This document shows, piece after piece, positions 11,515 through 22,474 of a stretch of DNA of 64,000 nucleotides. A model generated the notes under the pieces. The model saw only the letters and a list, made by a program, of their open reading frames with translations. It searched no databases and was not told the DNA's origin. Within the stretch, counting starts at the first letter, position 1; each line of letters opens with the position of its first letter. The stretch comes from Scenedesmus sp. ARA3 (lineage: Eukaryota > Chlorophyta > Chlorophyceae > Sphaeropleales > Scenedesmaceae), in NCBI GenBank assembly GCA_004335835.1, contig RWJK01001663.1:1-64000 (forward strand), in the 5' to 3' direction. A program made the translations under genes and the position numbers.

Positions 11515-13550
11515 TTAGATGAGGGACAGATCCTCGCTGTTGGCGCGCCTGCCGCTCTTCAGCTTGTTGTAGAAGGTGTGCGTCTCCTCAATCACCTGCA
11601 GCAGCCGCAGCAGCAGCAGCAGGAGCAGCAGCAGCAGCGGCGGCGGCAGCGTGTCAGCGGCGGCGGTGGCTGCGGTCTAACAACGCAAGCCGCCCACATG
11701 CACATCGCCTGATGACCTGCCTGCAAACGCGCAAAGCAGCAGCAGCAGACAACCGCTGGCGGGGCAATTGGCAGAGCCCAGTTGACAGCTCCACATTGAG
11801 CCTGAAGCCATTTGCAAGCACTCCAACACGTTAAAACACGCAGCACACTGCAGCACAGCAGTTTCATATCGACTCCTCTCACCTTGAGTGTGAAGGCCTT
11901 GTCCATGCACTTGTTGTCGTAGCCGAAGGCGTTGGCGGGCTTGCCGTCCGAAATCTTGTAGTCGCGGAACCACTCCAGGATGGCAGTCAGCTGCCCGGGG
12001 AACTCCCTGCAGGAACAGACAGCACATGTTACTGTGTACATACAGAATGGGTTAGGGTTTGCAAGAGATGAGGTATTTGATTAAAGGATCTTGTAGGCGC
12101 GGAACCACTCCAGGATCGCATTCAGCTGACCGGGGAACTCCCTGCAGGAACAGACAGCACAAGTTATATTAAATGGGTCAAGGTTTGCGCGAGGTAAGAT
12201 CATTGGTTCAGGGATCTTGCAGTTGCGGAACCACTCCAGGATGGCAGTCAGCTGCCCGGGGAACTCCCTGCAGGGGGAGAACAGCACAAGTTATATAGAA
12301 TGGGCTAGGGTTTGCGCGAGGTAAGAGCATTTATTCAGGAATCTTGCAGTCACGGAACCACTACAGGATGGCAGTCAGCTGCCCGGGGAACTCCCTGCAG
12401 CGGCAGCACAGCACAGCACATGTGACTAGTTTTGGTGAGCGAGTTGAAAGTCCAACGCGTATCATAATGATGTTTGAGCTATGGATGAGGCGTGATCAGC
12501 ATGCTCAAACCACGCGACAGATCAAGGCGCACAGCGCCACGCCACCCACCTCTCCATGTCCTCCAGGCTGTTGACTGCTGCTGCCTTGGGGTCGGCGCTG
12601 TTGATGGCGATGACCTTCCAGTCCAGCTCGCCATCATCGATCATGGCGTACACGCCCAGCGGCTTCACGCGGTACACGCCGCCCATCTTGAGCTGCGCGG
12701 AGCCAATCTCCACCACGTCAACGGGGTCGTTGTCACCCTGCGCAGCAGCAGCAGCAATACAGCGGCCTTGCCATTGTCAGCGCCCCACATCCACGGAGTC
12801 GTTGTCACCCTGCAGATGTATTGCGTATCGATGCAACAACAACAGCAAGGTAAGGTGAAGCCACGAGGGTGTCCTCCACGGCGTCCACCGGGTAACATCT
12901 CCTTGCGCGGGGCATGCAGCACGCATTTAGTTATGTTGTTATCAAGTAGGGCAGTGTGCCAGCCCCACTTGAAAACAACATAACATAATGCATGCTTTTG
13001 ATGTGTGATGGCAACCCCTCAAACTTGCAGAACTCCGGTAGGAGATCACCACGAGTTGGTCTGACAGGATAGTGTGTGTGATTGAGATAATTTCATCGGG
13101 GAGAACGGCTGCTGAAATGAAACGCGAGGCATTCAACATGCAATCCGGCACTCCATTGCAACTACAGACATGCATCTAACATAGATATTGATAGAAACAC
13201 AGCAGCAGTGCGCTGCATAGCTGCAAAGACTAGCTCCCCTCAAACTTGCAGAACTCCGGTAGGAGATCACCATATGGTTGGTCTGACATTTGTGTGTGTG
13301 ATTGAGGTTTCTTTCACTGGGGGCTGTGAATCAACACCTGGCCGCACTGGTAACATTACCAAAGCAGTAACAAGCCGCTGACCGCCACACCACTACAGTA
13401 CCACACTCAACACCACATCATAGCCACGAAAGTGCACAGAGGCACACTGACCTGCAGCGGCGCTGCAGCAGCGGCGCTTTTCACAACACAGCCACAACCA
13501 CATAGTCAGCACACGCAACATCCAGGTTTGCAACATTCCCAAACCCATGT

Positions 13551-13586
<36 letters not shown>

Positions 13587-15504
13587 CTCACCGCCACGCC
13601 GCCCAGGTCCTCGTTCTTGTGGCTGGGGTCCTCCCAGGTCTGCGGCAGCAGGCCGTAGTTCCAGTTGATGTTGTAGGGGTAGAAGCGCAGCTTGCCCTTC
13701 TTGGTGTCCTGCTTGATGGGAGTGCTGGGCTCGTCCTGCGGTGCGTCAATGCAATAAATTGAGTCATTGGTGAGTGTGTCATGGCATTGATTCCTGGAGC
13801 ATGGCTTGCCCTTCTTGGTGTCCTGCTTGATGGGCAGGCTGGGCTCGTCCTGCAGCGCACATTACTGAGACAATGCATGTTGAATATGGTGTGTTGCATT
13901 GGCAAGTATTGATGGGTCGGTCGTGCTTGCCCTTCTTGGTGTCCTGCTTGATGGGCGTGCTGGGCTCGTAAATGCAAAAGATGAAGTCATTGGTGGATAT
14001 AACTGCGCATCGCAAAATGAGCATGGCTGGACATTCTTGATATCCTGTTTGATGGGCATGCCGGGCTCATCCTGCAGCGCATGAATCAGGACATCAATGT
14101 GCCTTTGCATGAAGAGAAAACGCAGGAAGGCTTGCCAATGGATTATGATAAATATAAGTGTCATTTATAACATCAAAACAATGTCAGTGTTACCAACATA
14201 TATTAAAACTTATCATCCTCACCGTGGCCACCTCCATCTTGGCGCTGGTCTCCTTGGGGATCTCGCAGATGAAGTGCAGCTCGTCCTCGCCAGCCCATAG
14301 AGGGATCTCGTGCCAGCAGGAGATGACCTTGTCTGCGGCGGCAGCAGCAGCAGCAGCAGCAGCAGCAGAGTTGTTCAGTTGCATGGCTTGCCAGCCCACA
14401 GCGGGATCTCGTGCCAGCAGGAGATGACCTTGTCTGTTGGTCAGCATGAACAGGTCAGCAGCAGGAGAGGAGTTTGAGGAGCGCGTAGGAGAATGCTAGA
14501 CTTGATGTGAGTTTGGGAGCGGCAGATAGAAGATACCACAGCTGCAGCACTGCTGTTTGCAATGGTTGCACAACAGCACAGCCTCCTCTGTTGCGATGAG
14601 GATGCATTGAGGGTCATCTGGGCATCTGCCACCCGCCTGATGCGAAACTGCAGCAGCTGCCTCTACTGTCCTAGCCTGCCGTTGCTGCTGCTGCAGCTCA
14701 CCATTCTGCTTGAAGGCAATGCGGTACTCCAAGGTCTCCTTGGGGCCCTGCAGCAGCACACCACATATATTGTTAGTCTGAAACTCATGTTCATCATGTT
14801 TCGTGCTGGCCTGCGCATAACAATCAGCCTAGCACTTGCTGACGCTGAGTACCGCTGCTAGTGGCACACGGCATCTGCGGCAGCAGTGGGTGATGTGAGC
14901 CTGGTGCTGCCACAGCTGCAGGCCAGCTGCAGCTGCCTCTGCTGGTACTAAGCGTTGATGATTGCAACTGAATGCATGCTAATGCGCGGTCAATGTGAGT
15001 GCTGGCGATTGCGTTCGTGGCTTGCCATGTGCAGCACACATGACATGCAGCATCATACAGCTACAGCTGCAGCAATGCAAGACTTGCATGCACCAGGAAC
15101 AATCCATCATATCACTGTCAAAGACCGATTGCAGCTGCGTGAACGACGATTCAGTGTTCAGCTGCTGCAGCTGAGGAAGGCTGTAGTGCTGCTGCTGTGG
15201 CACTCACGATCTCCTCGTTGCTGTAGTGAGCGACCTCAGGGGCCTTGGTGGCCACGGAGCGCACTGCCACTGCAGGCCTCACGGAGCGGCCGACAGCAGG
15301 GCAAGCAAGCTTGCGCACCTGCAGGTAGACAAACGAGAAGTGCAGTGAGCGGGATCTGCCACACGTGAGCTGCATGCACTGCCTACAGCCGATGGAAGCT
15401 CTTTAACAAACGTATGAAAATGCCACTGCATCAAGCTGCAGCAATTGACGCACCTGCTGGAAAGGTGCTGCACGCACAACGGCACCACGCAGTGCTGCTG
15501 CCAT
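11515..15504 (-). CDS. Soluble family I inorganic pyrophosphatase, plastid type
   Basis: The enzyme hydrolyses pyrophosphate to two phosphates and pulls biosynthetic reactions forward. Eight exons join in phase: 15504-15454, 15318-15208, 14747-14702, 14332-14223, 13735-13592, 12737-12550, 12006-11883 and 11595-11515, giving 284 residues. The family I signature GDNDPVDVVEIG sits at the start of exon 6 and carries the metal-binding Asp residues. Other family blocks are visible: the substrate-side KETSAKMEVAT, YNINWNYGLLPQTWEDP, LKMGGVYRVKPLGVYAMIDD and ELDWKVIAIN. The first two exons code for an Ala/Arg-rich transit peptide, so the protein probably acts in the chloroplast. Three exons are accompanied by copies of their acceptor edges in the upstream intron. 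It shares a 367-base divergent upstream region with PDX2. Confidence 0.93.
12087..12400 (-). repeat. Three extra copies of the pyrophosphatase exon 7 acceptor side
   Basis: The block coding REFPGQLTAILEWFR, with its CTGCAG acceptor, is repeated three times upstream of the true exon. Exon-like starts fall at 12141, 12267 and 12394, with the true one at 12006, so the period is about 126-135 bases. The intervening intron sequence is copied too. All four acceptors are intact. Confidence 0.92.
12775..12813 (-). repeat. Copy of the pyrophosphatase exon 6 acceptor edge
   Basis: This short segment matches the start of exon 6 (the GDND codons) and has its own CTGCAG acceptor, about 75 bases upstream of the true exon in gene orientation. 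Confidence 0.65.
13012..13306. repeat. Direct repeat pair within a pyrophosphatase intron
   Basis: About 70 bases, beginning CCCCTCAAACTTGCAGAACT, occur at about 13012-13088 and again at about 13236-13305 with small changes. They lie between exons 5 and 6 and do not match an exon of this gene. Confidence 0.8.
13801..14077 (-). repeat. Three extra copies of the pyrophosphatase exon 5 acceptor side
   Basis: The block coding DEPSTPIKQDTKKGK recurs at about 13803-13855, 13924-13975 and 14037-14077 upstream of the true exon start at 13735. The middle copy has lost its acceptor (GTAAATGC in place of GTCCTGCAG); the others keep CTGCAG. Confidence 0.9.
14386..14437 (-). repeat. Copy of the pyrophosphatase exon 4 acceptor side
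   Basis: The block coding DKVISCWHEIPLWAG is present a second time about 100 bases upstream of the true exon start at 14332. Its acceptor AG is kept. Confidence 0.85.
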
Positions 15505-15871
15505 TTTGATGACCTTTTCAGACGGTTCTGAAAGGTACCAACTGGTGAAAGGTGCTTGCGACGGGGATCGGAGCGCCAATTGAACTCAGCTGTCTGGCAG
15601 GACTTTGGCAACTGAGCCCGAGTAACCCACTCGGCAGCTGAACTTCATCAATTGGCTCTGAAGCCTTGTGCAACAGTGTTCTAAAGCTGCTTCATGCACA
15701 CGTGCGTTGGTCTCAACTTCACAGCTGTGCATGTTTCCCTGCCTTGCACTGCACCGAGCCTGACAAGCCAAGCATTCACTGCCTGCAAGTTGCAGCTGGC
15801 TTGACGTTTAACGGTTAATATTTCTTTTCAGTTTGTAGCAACAGCAGAAATACTCCATCAAATACTTCAGC
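15505..15871. promoter_or_regulatory. Divergent upstream region of pyrophosphatase and PDX2
   Basis: The two start codons are 367 bases apart and face away from each other, so both promoters must lie here or overlap the transcripts. I cannot identify a TATA box or a named element. Confidence 0.5.
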
Positions 15872-18247
15872 ATGACCACCACGCAGCCAGAGGCAAAGCC
15901 TGTGCGCATAGGTGGGTCAAAAAGACATGCAGCGCAGCAGACGTTGTGTGCTTTGCTACACTAATAAGCACGATGGCTGGCAAAGCGTTTTGGAGACTGG
16001 TAACCAACTAGGGCTGTTGCAGCAGTGCAGCTGTGCAGCAGCACCACACAAGGTGCCAGCTGGCTGGCAGCAGCAGCTGCACACCACCAATTGCATCTTA
16101 AAGCAGCAGCAGCATCTGCGATGGGTCACGATGCATCTATTAAACGGCATGCCAGCATTCAACTGTGGATTTTACCTGCTGAAACAGCTTGTCATGCCAC
16201 ACCACCCCAGCCTGACACACACAACACATTACTTGCACATCCTGCAGTTATTCGCTTCATGCACTCAGCAACTCACAACCTGCTCACAGCCTCATCTAAG
16301 CCGCACCTACGCAACAGCTCTACCTCAGCCATGCCTGACACTTCCTTGCTCCTTTTTGATTTCTCCTGCCTTTTCCCCTTTTTTCACCCCTACTGCAGGC
16401 GTGCTGGCGCTGCAGGGCTCCTTCCGTGAGCACATGGCGCTGCTGGCGCAGATCCCCGGCGTGGCAGTGGCAGAGGTGCGCACCAAGGAGGAGCTTGCAG
16501 GAGTGGCAGGCCTGATCATCCCAGGTGGGCTGCCGGTGGGCTGGCAGCGGATGGCTGCTGGCAGTGCTGTACAGTGTTATCTATTAGTAGTGCGGAAAGG
16601 TTTCACACGCAGCTCAGGCCTGATCAGCCCAAGTGTGCTGCCAACGGCCTGGCTGTGTGCAGCAGCTGATGCCGCTGGTCGCTGAAAAGTTGGGGATTAT
16701 CCCTGAGCTTGAAAGCTTTGCAAGGGGTTATGCACCTGAGTTCTGTGCTCATGTTTGTGCTGCAGGCGGCGAGAGCACCACCATGGCGCTGGTTGCGGAG
16801 AAGTGGGGCCTCATCCCTGAGCTGCAGGGCTTTGCCAAAGCAGGCAAGCCGGTGTGGGGCACCTGCGCCGGCATGATCTTCCTGGCAGAGCGTGCAGAGG
16901 GTGAGCGGCTTGCAGGAACTTGCAGGAAACGGCCAGCGCTTGCAGGAAGCGACCAGCGCTTGCAGGAACCGGACCTGCTTGCAGGAGACGCATGAGTAGG
17001 TGCAGGTAATGGATGCATGCCCGCAAGCACTGTCAATGGGTAATGTATAGGGCATGACAGCAGTGCTGGATTCATACTCTTGTACGCAACACGACAAACC
17101 CCATATGGGGCTCACACTGTTTCCCTTGTGCCTGCCTGCAGGCATGAAGAAGGGTGGGCAGGCGCTGCTTGGTGGGCTGGACATCTGCGTGTCCCGCAAC
17201 TTCTTTGGCGCGCAGATCAACAGCTTTGAGGCGCCGCTGCCAGCTCACCAGGCGCTGACGCAGTACGGCGGCGATGACAAGTTCCGTGCGGTGTTCATTC
17301 GGGCGCCAGCCGTGGTTGAGGCAGGGCCCCAGGTGGGTGTTCAGGTTGATGACTTGCACATGCACATGCAGTATGGGAGTAGCCACAGAGCAGCAGATGG
17401 CTCGGCAGCTGCAGCATATGGGAGTGTTTGCGCAGCAGCAAGAGGGTGGCGCACACAGATGCAGCCACAATGTGGCTGCAGGCCCTTCCTGCAGGATGAG
17501 GTGCTGCTTGCCAACTGCCCTGATGGCCCGGGGTACTTTGCGCTGGTATGTATCAGGGTTCTCTTGCCTGCAGCGCTGTACCTGTTCATCGTGCAGTGGT
17601 GTCACTTGTCCTGTTGCTGCGTGCTGCTGCTGCTGCTGCTGCTGCAGGTGGAGGTGCTTGCCGAGTATCAGCTGCGGCCGGAGGAGTCAGCAGCGCAGAA
17701 CGGCCGCAGCAGCGTGGCAGTAGCAGTACGGCAGGGCCCGCTGCTGGCTACAGCCTTCCACCCAGAGCTGACCAAGGACCTGCGGTGGTGAGTGTGGGAT
17801 CACAACTGCTGTAGGAAAAGCCTGGTGCCACTGCACTGTGATGTGCCATGCACGGCTGAAGCAGTTGAGCGAAGTGCATGGCTCTTATTAGTAAGGCAGC
17901 CTGTTGCAGGATGCCGTGTCTCGAAGCTCAGTGCTGCAGTTGTGTTGAATCCGGCTGGGTGGTTTGCCAGATTGCCAACAAACCAGAGCCTGCATAAGGG
18001 CATCTTGTTGCTTCTCATTGCAGGCGGTGTCCACATGCGGCAGCATTGACAAGCTGCCTGTGCTGCTGTGCATATCCTGCTCTGCTGTTGGCTGTGCAGG
18101 CACCAGCTGTTTGTGGACATGGTGCGGCAAAACAAGCAGGACGCTGACGATGCCGCAGCGGCAGCAGCCCTTGAGCAGCAGCAAGTGAAGGGCACTCGGC
18201 CTGCGGACTTGCCAGTGTATGGGCAGGCGTTCCTGTCTAGGCAGTGA
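15872..18247 (+). CDS. PDX2: Pyridoxal 5'-phosphate synthase glutaminase subunit (PDX2/PdxT)
   Basis: PDX2 releases ammonia from glutamine and passes it to PDX1, which builds vitamin B6 (pyridoxal phosphate). Seven exons join in phase: 15872-15911, 16399-16524, 16766-16900, 17142-17332, 17495-17545, 17648-17787 and 18100-18247, giving 276 residues. The family blocks appear in order: [28 protein letters not shown] (split by intron 2), the nucleophile Cys in [25 protein letters not shown], and the catalytic His and Glu in [16 protein letters not shown]. The length is typical for the family plus a short extension ending in SRQ. There is no obvious transit peptide, so a cytosolic location is likely, as in plants. 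Confidence 0.95.
16612..16765 (+). repeat. Decayed copies of exon 2 end and exon 3 start inside PDX2 intron 2
   Basis: At about 16612-16650 the intron repeats the end of exon 2 (SGLI and the following donor region). At about 16661-16730 it repeats the start of exon 3, coding [16 protein letters not shown] against [16 protein letters not shown] in the true exon. The GGESTT codons are not copied, so these are non-functional. Confidence 0.8.
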
Positions 18248-18802
18248 CCAGCGTCTAGCTTTAGTAGTTTCTTGTTTTTAGTAGGCAGCTGGCAGTAGGC
18301 GTTGCAAAATGTTGTGGTTCTTAATGCCGTAAAGTTGCTGGTACTGCTGTTGCAGCCAGCAGTACATGGCAGCAGCAGTGGCGGTGGTGTTGCGTCAGCA
18401 TTATTGTGTCGTGATCATTGAATTTTGTGCAGGCGGTAACAGCAAGACGGAGGCTTGCACCACGGTGCGGCAGTTTCTGGTGATGCTGCTTCAAAAATTA
18501 CGAGAGCATGGTGTGCCAAGTTGACGTGCCGCCTCCTGTGATCAGGCACCTGATTATGCGCTCTTGAACACGCTTGTACGGTCCAAGAGGGACCGCAAAT
18601 CAGTCATCGACGTATTGCAATGGTTCGTGTGCGTGGAGGGCGGGAGGAAGTTAAAGCTGCAACGGCCTAGCGACTGTCAAACAGCTTGATCAACCGGTGA
18701 ACGTGAACAAAACGTTTGACAGAGAGCCGTAAGCAAGCCAGATTTGCGTCTAACACCAGGGAACGCGTGCAAGACAGCAGCATCAACATCGAAACCACAT
18801 CA
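18248..18802. other. Region between PDX2 and the SnoaL-like gene
   Basis: This holds the PDX2 3' untranslated sequence and the upstream sequence of the next gene. I see no exon. Confidence 0.4.
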
Positions 18803-20814
18803 ATGATGCTTGCAGGGCGTTGTCAGCGAAGCACCATGATCTATGCGTCTCGGAGCGTGGCTCCTTCAGCCATACGCGTGCTTGGGGTGGTCAGCAGCCG
18901 CAGGGTGAGCTGTTCCGGAGTAGCACAGCTTCGATACAGCACTAGGGCTGAATGCAGCTGCTCCTCTCGCTCAGAGCCATCACATGGAGTCATGGAATAC
19001 CTTACATGCTTAGTATGATTTTGCTCTTGGCCCTGCCCGTGATTCCTTGGCACAGTTGCAGTGCCAGTGCTGCAGCAGTAGCAGTGACACAGTGGAGCTA
19101 CATCAGCAGCTGTGTGCAGCCACACGCATGGACTTACGTCCTGCCTGAGCCATCTGCAACGCCATGTTACGCATGCAGGACGCTGTATGCCGCTACAGCA
19201 CAAGCCCCAACCCGCCACACTTCAACCACACCAGCTATGAGCTGTCAATAGAAGACAAGTTTGAAATCATGGAAGTTTGCCATAGGTATGGGGCTCAGGC
19301 TGCAGCAGACAGCACCAGAGCGATAGAATTTATAAAATTTAACATAGTAAGAAGCAGCAGCGACTCTGCAGCTGTGGCACAGCAACAGGGTGCGCATGCA
19401 TGCAGCAGCTGTTGCCATGGTGCAGGTGTGCTTCCAGAGGACAGCATGCTGCTTGATGCGTCATCAGCAGCTGAAGTGTGTTGGCTCATATGAGTGTTGT
19501 GTGCAGCTGCTCCCATTTTCACTGTCATCGCAATACTACGCATCTGTTCTCTGCAGAGTCCCTTTTGCGTGCATGCCCTCCTCTCAAAACGTGCATGCTA
19601 AGCATTGCTTTTCCACGCAACAGATGTAACATGCGTGTAACACCATGTTTGACCGCAGGTTTGACCAGGTGCTCAACCTGGGGCAGCAGGAGAGGCTGGG
19701 CTCTTTTTTTAGCAGCGATTCCGTTGTCAACATTGACATGAGCAATCCCAAAGTGCCCCTGAGGGCAGTCAAAGGCGTGCAGCCGATCCTGGAGTACTTT
19801 CAAAGTGTGAAACAGATGGCAGCAGGTGGGTGGGGCTGTGGCTGCGAGTTTTGGGTTTCCGGAGTTGAGCAGCAGCACAGTCAGAGGTACGCAGCCCGTC
19901 CTGGAATATCAATAGTGTGCGGCAGCAGGTGTGCGGGGTTGTGCGGGCGAGATTTGGGGCTTCCAGGTTTGGCAGCAGCGCAGTCAAAGGCGCGCAGCCA
20001 ATCCTGGAGTACTTCGACAGTGCGAAGAACCACATGGCGCAAGTGCTCTGCCGATTTACGTTGTCACTGCTGCAGGCAGCCGCCACCTCACATGCAACAT
20101 AGTGCTAGAGCCAGGTGGCCTACGGGCAGCCATAGTGACAGCGTATTGGCTACTCATGTGCTCTGCATTCGCAATTTATGTGTGCTGCGGCCAACCACCA
20201 CGTTACGTGCAACATAGTGGTCGAGCCAGATGGCCTCCGTGCAGCAAAGGTGACAGCATACCGGCTGCTCATGTGCTTTGCGTTTGCAATTTATGTGTGC
20301 TGCAGGCAACCGCCACCTCACATGCAACATAGAGGTCGAGCCAGATGGCTTGCGTGCAGCCAAAGTGACAGCGTACCGGCTGCTGCATAAGGCGCAGAAC
20401 CCTCCGGTGCTGCTGGCTGCTGGCATGATAGAGGACAAGCTGGTCAACGAGAACGGCGAGTGGAAGTTCGCGGTCCGGAACTTCATCATGTGAGTGTGAA
20501 GTCGGGTGTGAACTTGAGCAGTGGGATGGAAGGGGACCGTTTTGTGCAAGGGGGTTGGTTTTGAGCATGGGTGTGTCTGCTGCTGTGGGCAGTTGAACTT
20601 GTTGGCAGGGGGTGACGAGGATCTGCTGTCAGCTACGATGTCATGCGACTGTAGCATACCTACAGCATGCTTGTACGGAAGGGTAACCTGCATAATCTGA
20701 GTGCTTGCTGCAGGAGCTTCCAAAGTGGCTGATGCGCTGAGCTCGTGTTTCTGCTGCTGCTTCTTCTTACTTGGGGATGCCTGCAGGGACCCTCCAGCAC
20801 CAACCATGATGTAA
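18803..20814 (+). CDS. SnoaL/NTF2-like domain protein, probably organelle targeted
   Basis: Five exons join in phase: 18803-18904, 19179-19285, 19659-19825, 20306-20489 and a short terminal one at 20787-20814, giving 195 residues. Exon 1 codes an Arg/Ser-rich leader (MMLAGRCQRSTMIYASRS) that resembles a mitochondrial or plastid presequence. The body has the SnoaL-like order: EDKFEIMEVCHR, LGSFFSSDSVVNIDMSN, GVQPILEYFQS and NENGEWKFAVRNFIM. Members of this cone-shaped fold include small enzymes (isomerases, dehydratases, cyclases) and binding proteins, so the substrate cannot be told. Exons 3 and 4 have copies in intron 3. The last exon is the least certain part. Confidence 0.72.
19861..20305 (+). 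repeat. Tandem copies of exon 3 end and exon 4 start in intron 3 of the SnoaL-like gene
   Basis: The end of exon 3 (coding AVKGVQPILEYF) is copied at about 19865-19900 (degenerate) and 19970-20040 (close). The start of exon 4 with its acceptor is copied twice, at an exact 115-base period: junctions at 20075, 20190 and the true 20305. The first copy keeps CTGCAG; the second has CTGCGG. Confidence 0.9.
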
Positions 20815-21864
20815 GCAGCAGCAGCAGTAGCAGCAGTAGCAGCAGGGCGGATGGTGTCTCTTTGCTTTCTGAGGGATGTTTGCGGCAGCACAACCATGTT
20901 ATACAGCAGCAGCAGCAGCAGCACAATTGGCAGTACATTCTTTTGAATATGCTGGCAGCAGCACCAGCAGCGGCGGCCGGCCATATTTACGTCAGGCGTA
21001 CCTACAACAGCAGCAGCAGTGTACAGGCGTCAAAGAATGTGAATGTGGCTGTATCATTGCGCCTCCTGCGCCTCACAGCACAGCAGCCTGAGTTTCTTCC
21101 ACTGCAATGTGTGTACATGTGGCCCTAGCTGTGGTGGTCTGTGTGCTGCGGCCACGGCACCCGTCTGTGCCCTCCACACATGCGGCAAAAAGGTTTCATG
21201 ACAGCGCAGAAAGGTTTCATGACAGCGCAGAAAGGTTTAAGACACAGCCCTGCCAGGCGGTACCGCAGGCTGCGTGCAAATGTTTGATGTTTGATCTCCG
21301 CTAGCCAAGGAGCGCTGCATGCCACCCGCATGCAAGCTCAACTGCCGCAGCTGCATGGCATGCACTTTCCAGACGGTTTTTGGGATGTTGCAGCCGCTAT
21401 TTGAGTTCTTTGTCATTTCCATGGGTGGGCCTGCGGCTGTACTGGCACACTACTAGTGTAATGTGCACATCGTATGCACAGCTGTTGTGCAGTACCATGG
21501 ATATGTCAAGTTGTTGCAGAACCAGCATGTTGCTGTTTTGGGCAATCCTTGTTGTATATGCTGGTTACGCCAGCACTGCCAGCTGCCGAGTGCCATGGCT
21601 GGCCAGCAGTCATCAAGCAATGGTTGTGTTGATTGTTATACAGCTGCTTGCTTCTGACGCTTAGCATGAGTGTGTCAACAGCGGCCAGCAAAATCGATTG
21701 CGGCCAGATAGCTTGCAATTGCCGTCACTTGTAATGCTCATATCACCGATCAAGCAAAACACAGCGTTCGGCCTTTTTACCATGCAACACACAGATGTAC
21801 ACAGAGCTGAAAGAGGACAACAGCATGCTTTACAAATAACAACAGCATCTGCTGCTGAACTCGG
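20815..21864. other. Region between the convergent SnoaL-like and FIST genes
   Basis: The sequence holds CAG-rich DNA up to about 21000 and then less biased DNA with no exon I can support. A short triplicate lies at 21189-21241. Confidence 0.4.
21189..21241. repeat. Triplicated 21-base unit
   Basis: The unit AAGGTTTCATGACAGCGCAG is present twice in full, and a third start follows directly. Confidence 0.9.
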
Positions 21865-21929
21865 TCACTCGGCGCTACCGCTGCTGCCACCGCTGCCGCC
21901 GTCAGCGCTGCTGTCGCCGCTGCCGCTGC

Positions 21930-21971
<42 letters not shown>

Positions 21972-22425
21972 GAGCTGCTGCCCTCAGCACTGCTGTTGCG
22001 CAAGTGAAGCCGTGCAAGTGTGTAGTGCCGCCAACACTGCCAAGCTCTCCTGCAGGTCAGGCAGTCAGCAGCGCACATGGAGTGACTTGAGCATGGCTTG
22101 CAGGACGCTGTACAAATCAGTTGAAGTAGATACGCCTTCCAATGCAGGTCAACGGCACTCACTGACAGTCCCATTGATCGTCAAGTGCAGCTCCATGCCG
22201 CCAGGTTGGCTGACACCTCAAAATTTTAATTACTCAGCACTTATGAGGCTGCAGAGACCGCACACAATGCCCGGCAGCAGGCCCACTGCACTCACCATTG
22301 CACATGAAGCCGCCGCAAGGCACAGGGATGTAGCTCGCAAGTGTCCTGCTGTCATAGCTAGGCTCATCGTACAGGTTCATGCCGCGCCCGTTGCAGCTGA
22401 ACAGCAGCATGCCAAATGCCTGGCC

Positions 22426-22474
<49 letters not shown>

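Noticed and set aside
15530..15640. Possible tRNA gene near the pyrophosphatase start
   Set aside because: I could not fold a cloverleaf with a proper T-arm; the bases fit a 5' untranslated region.
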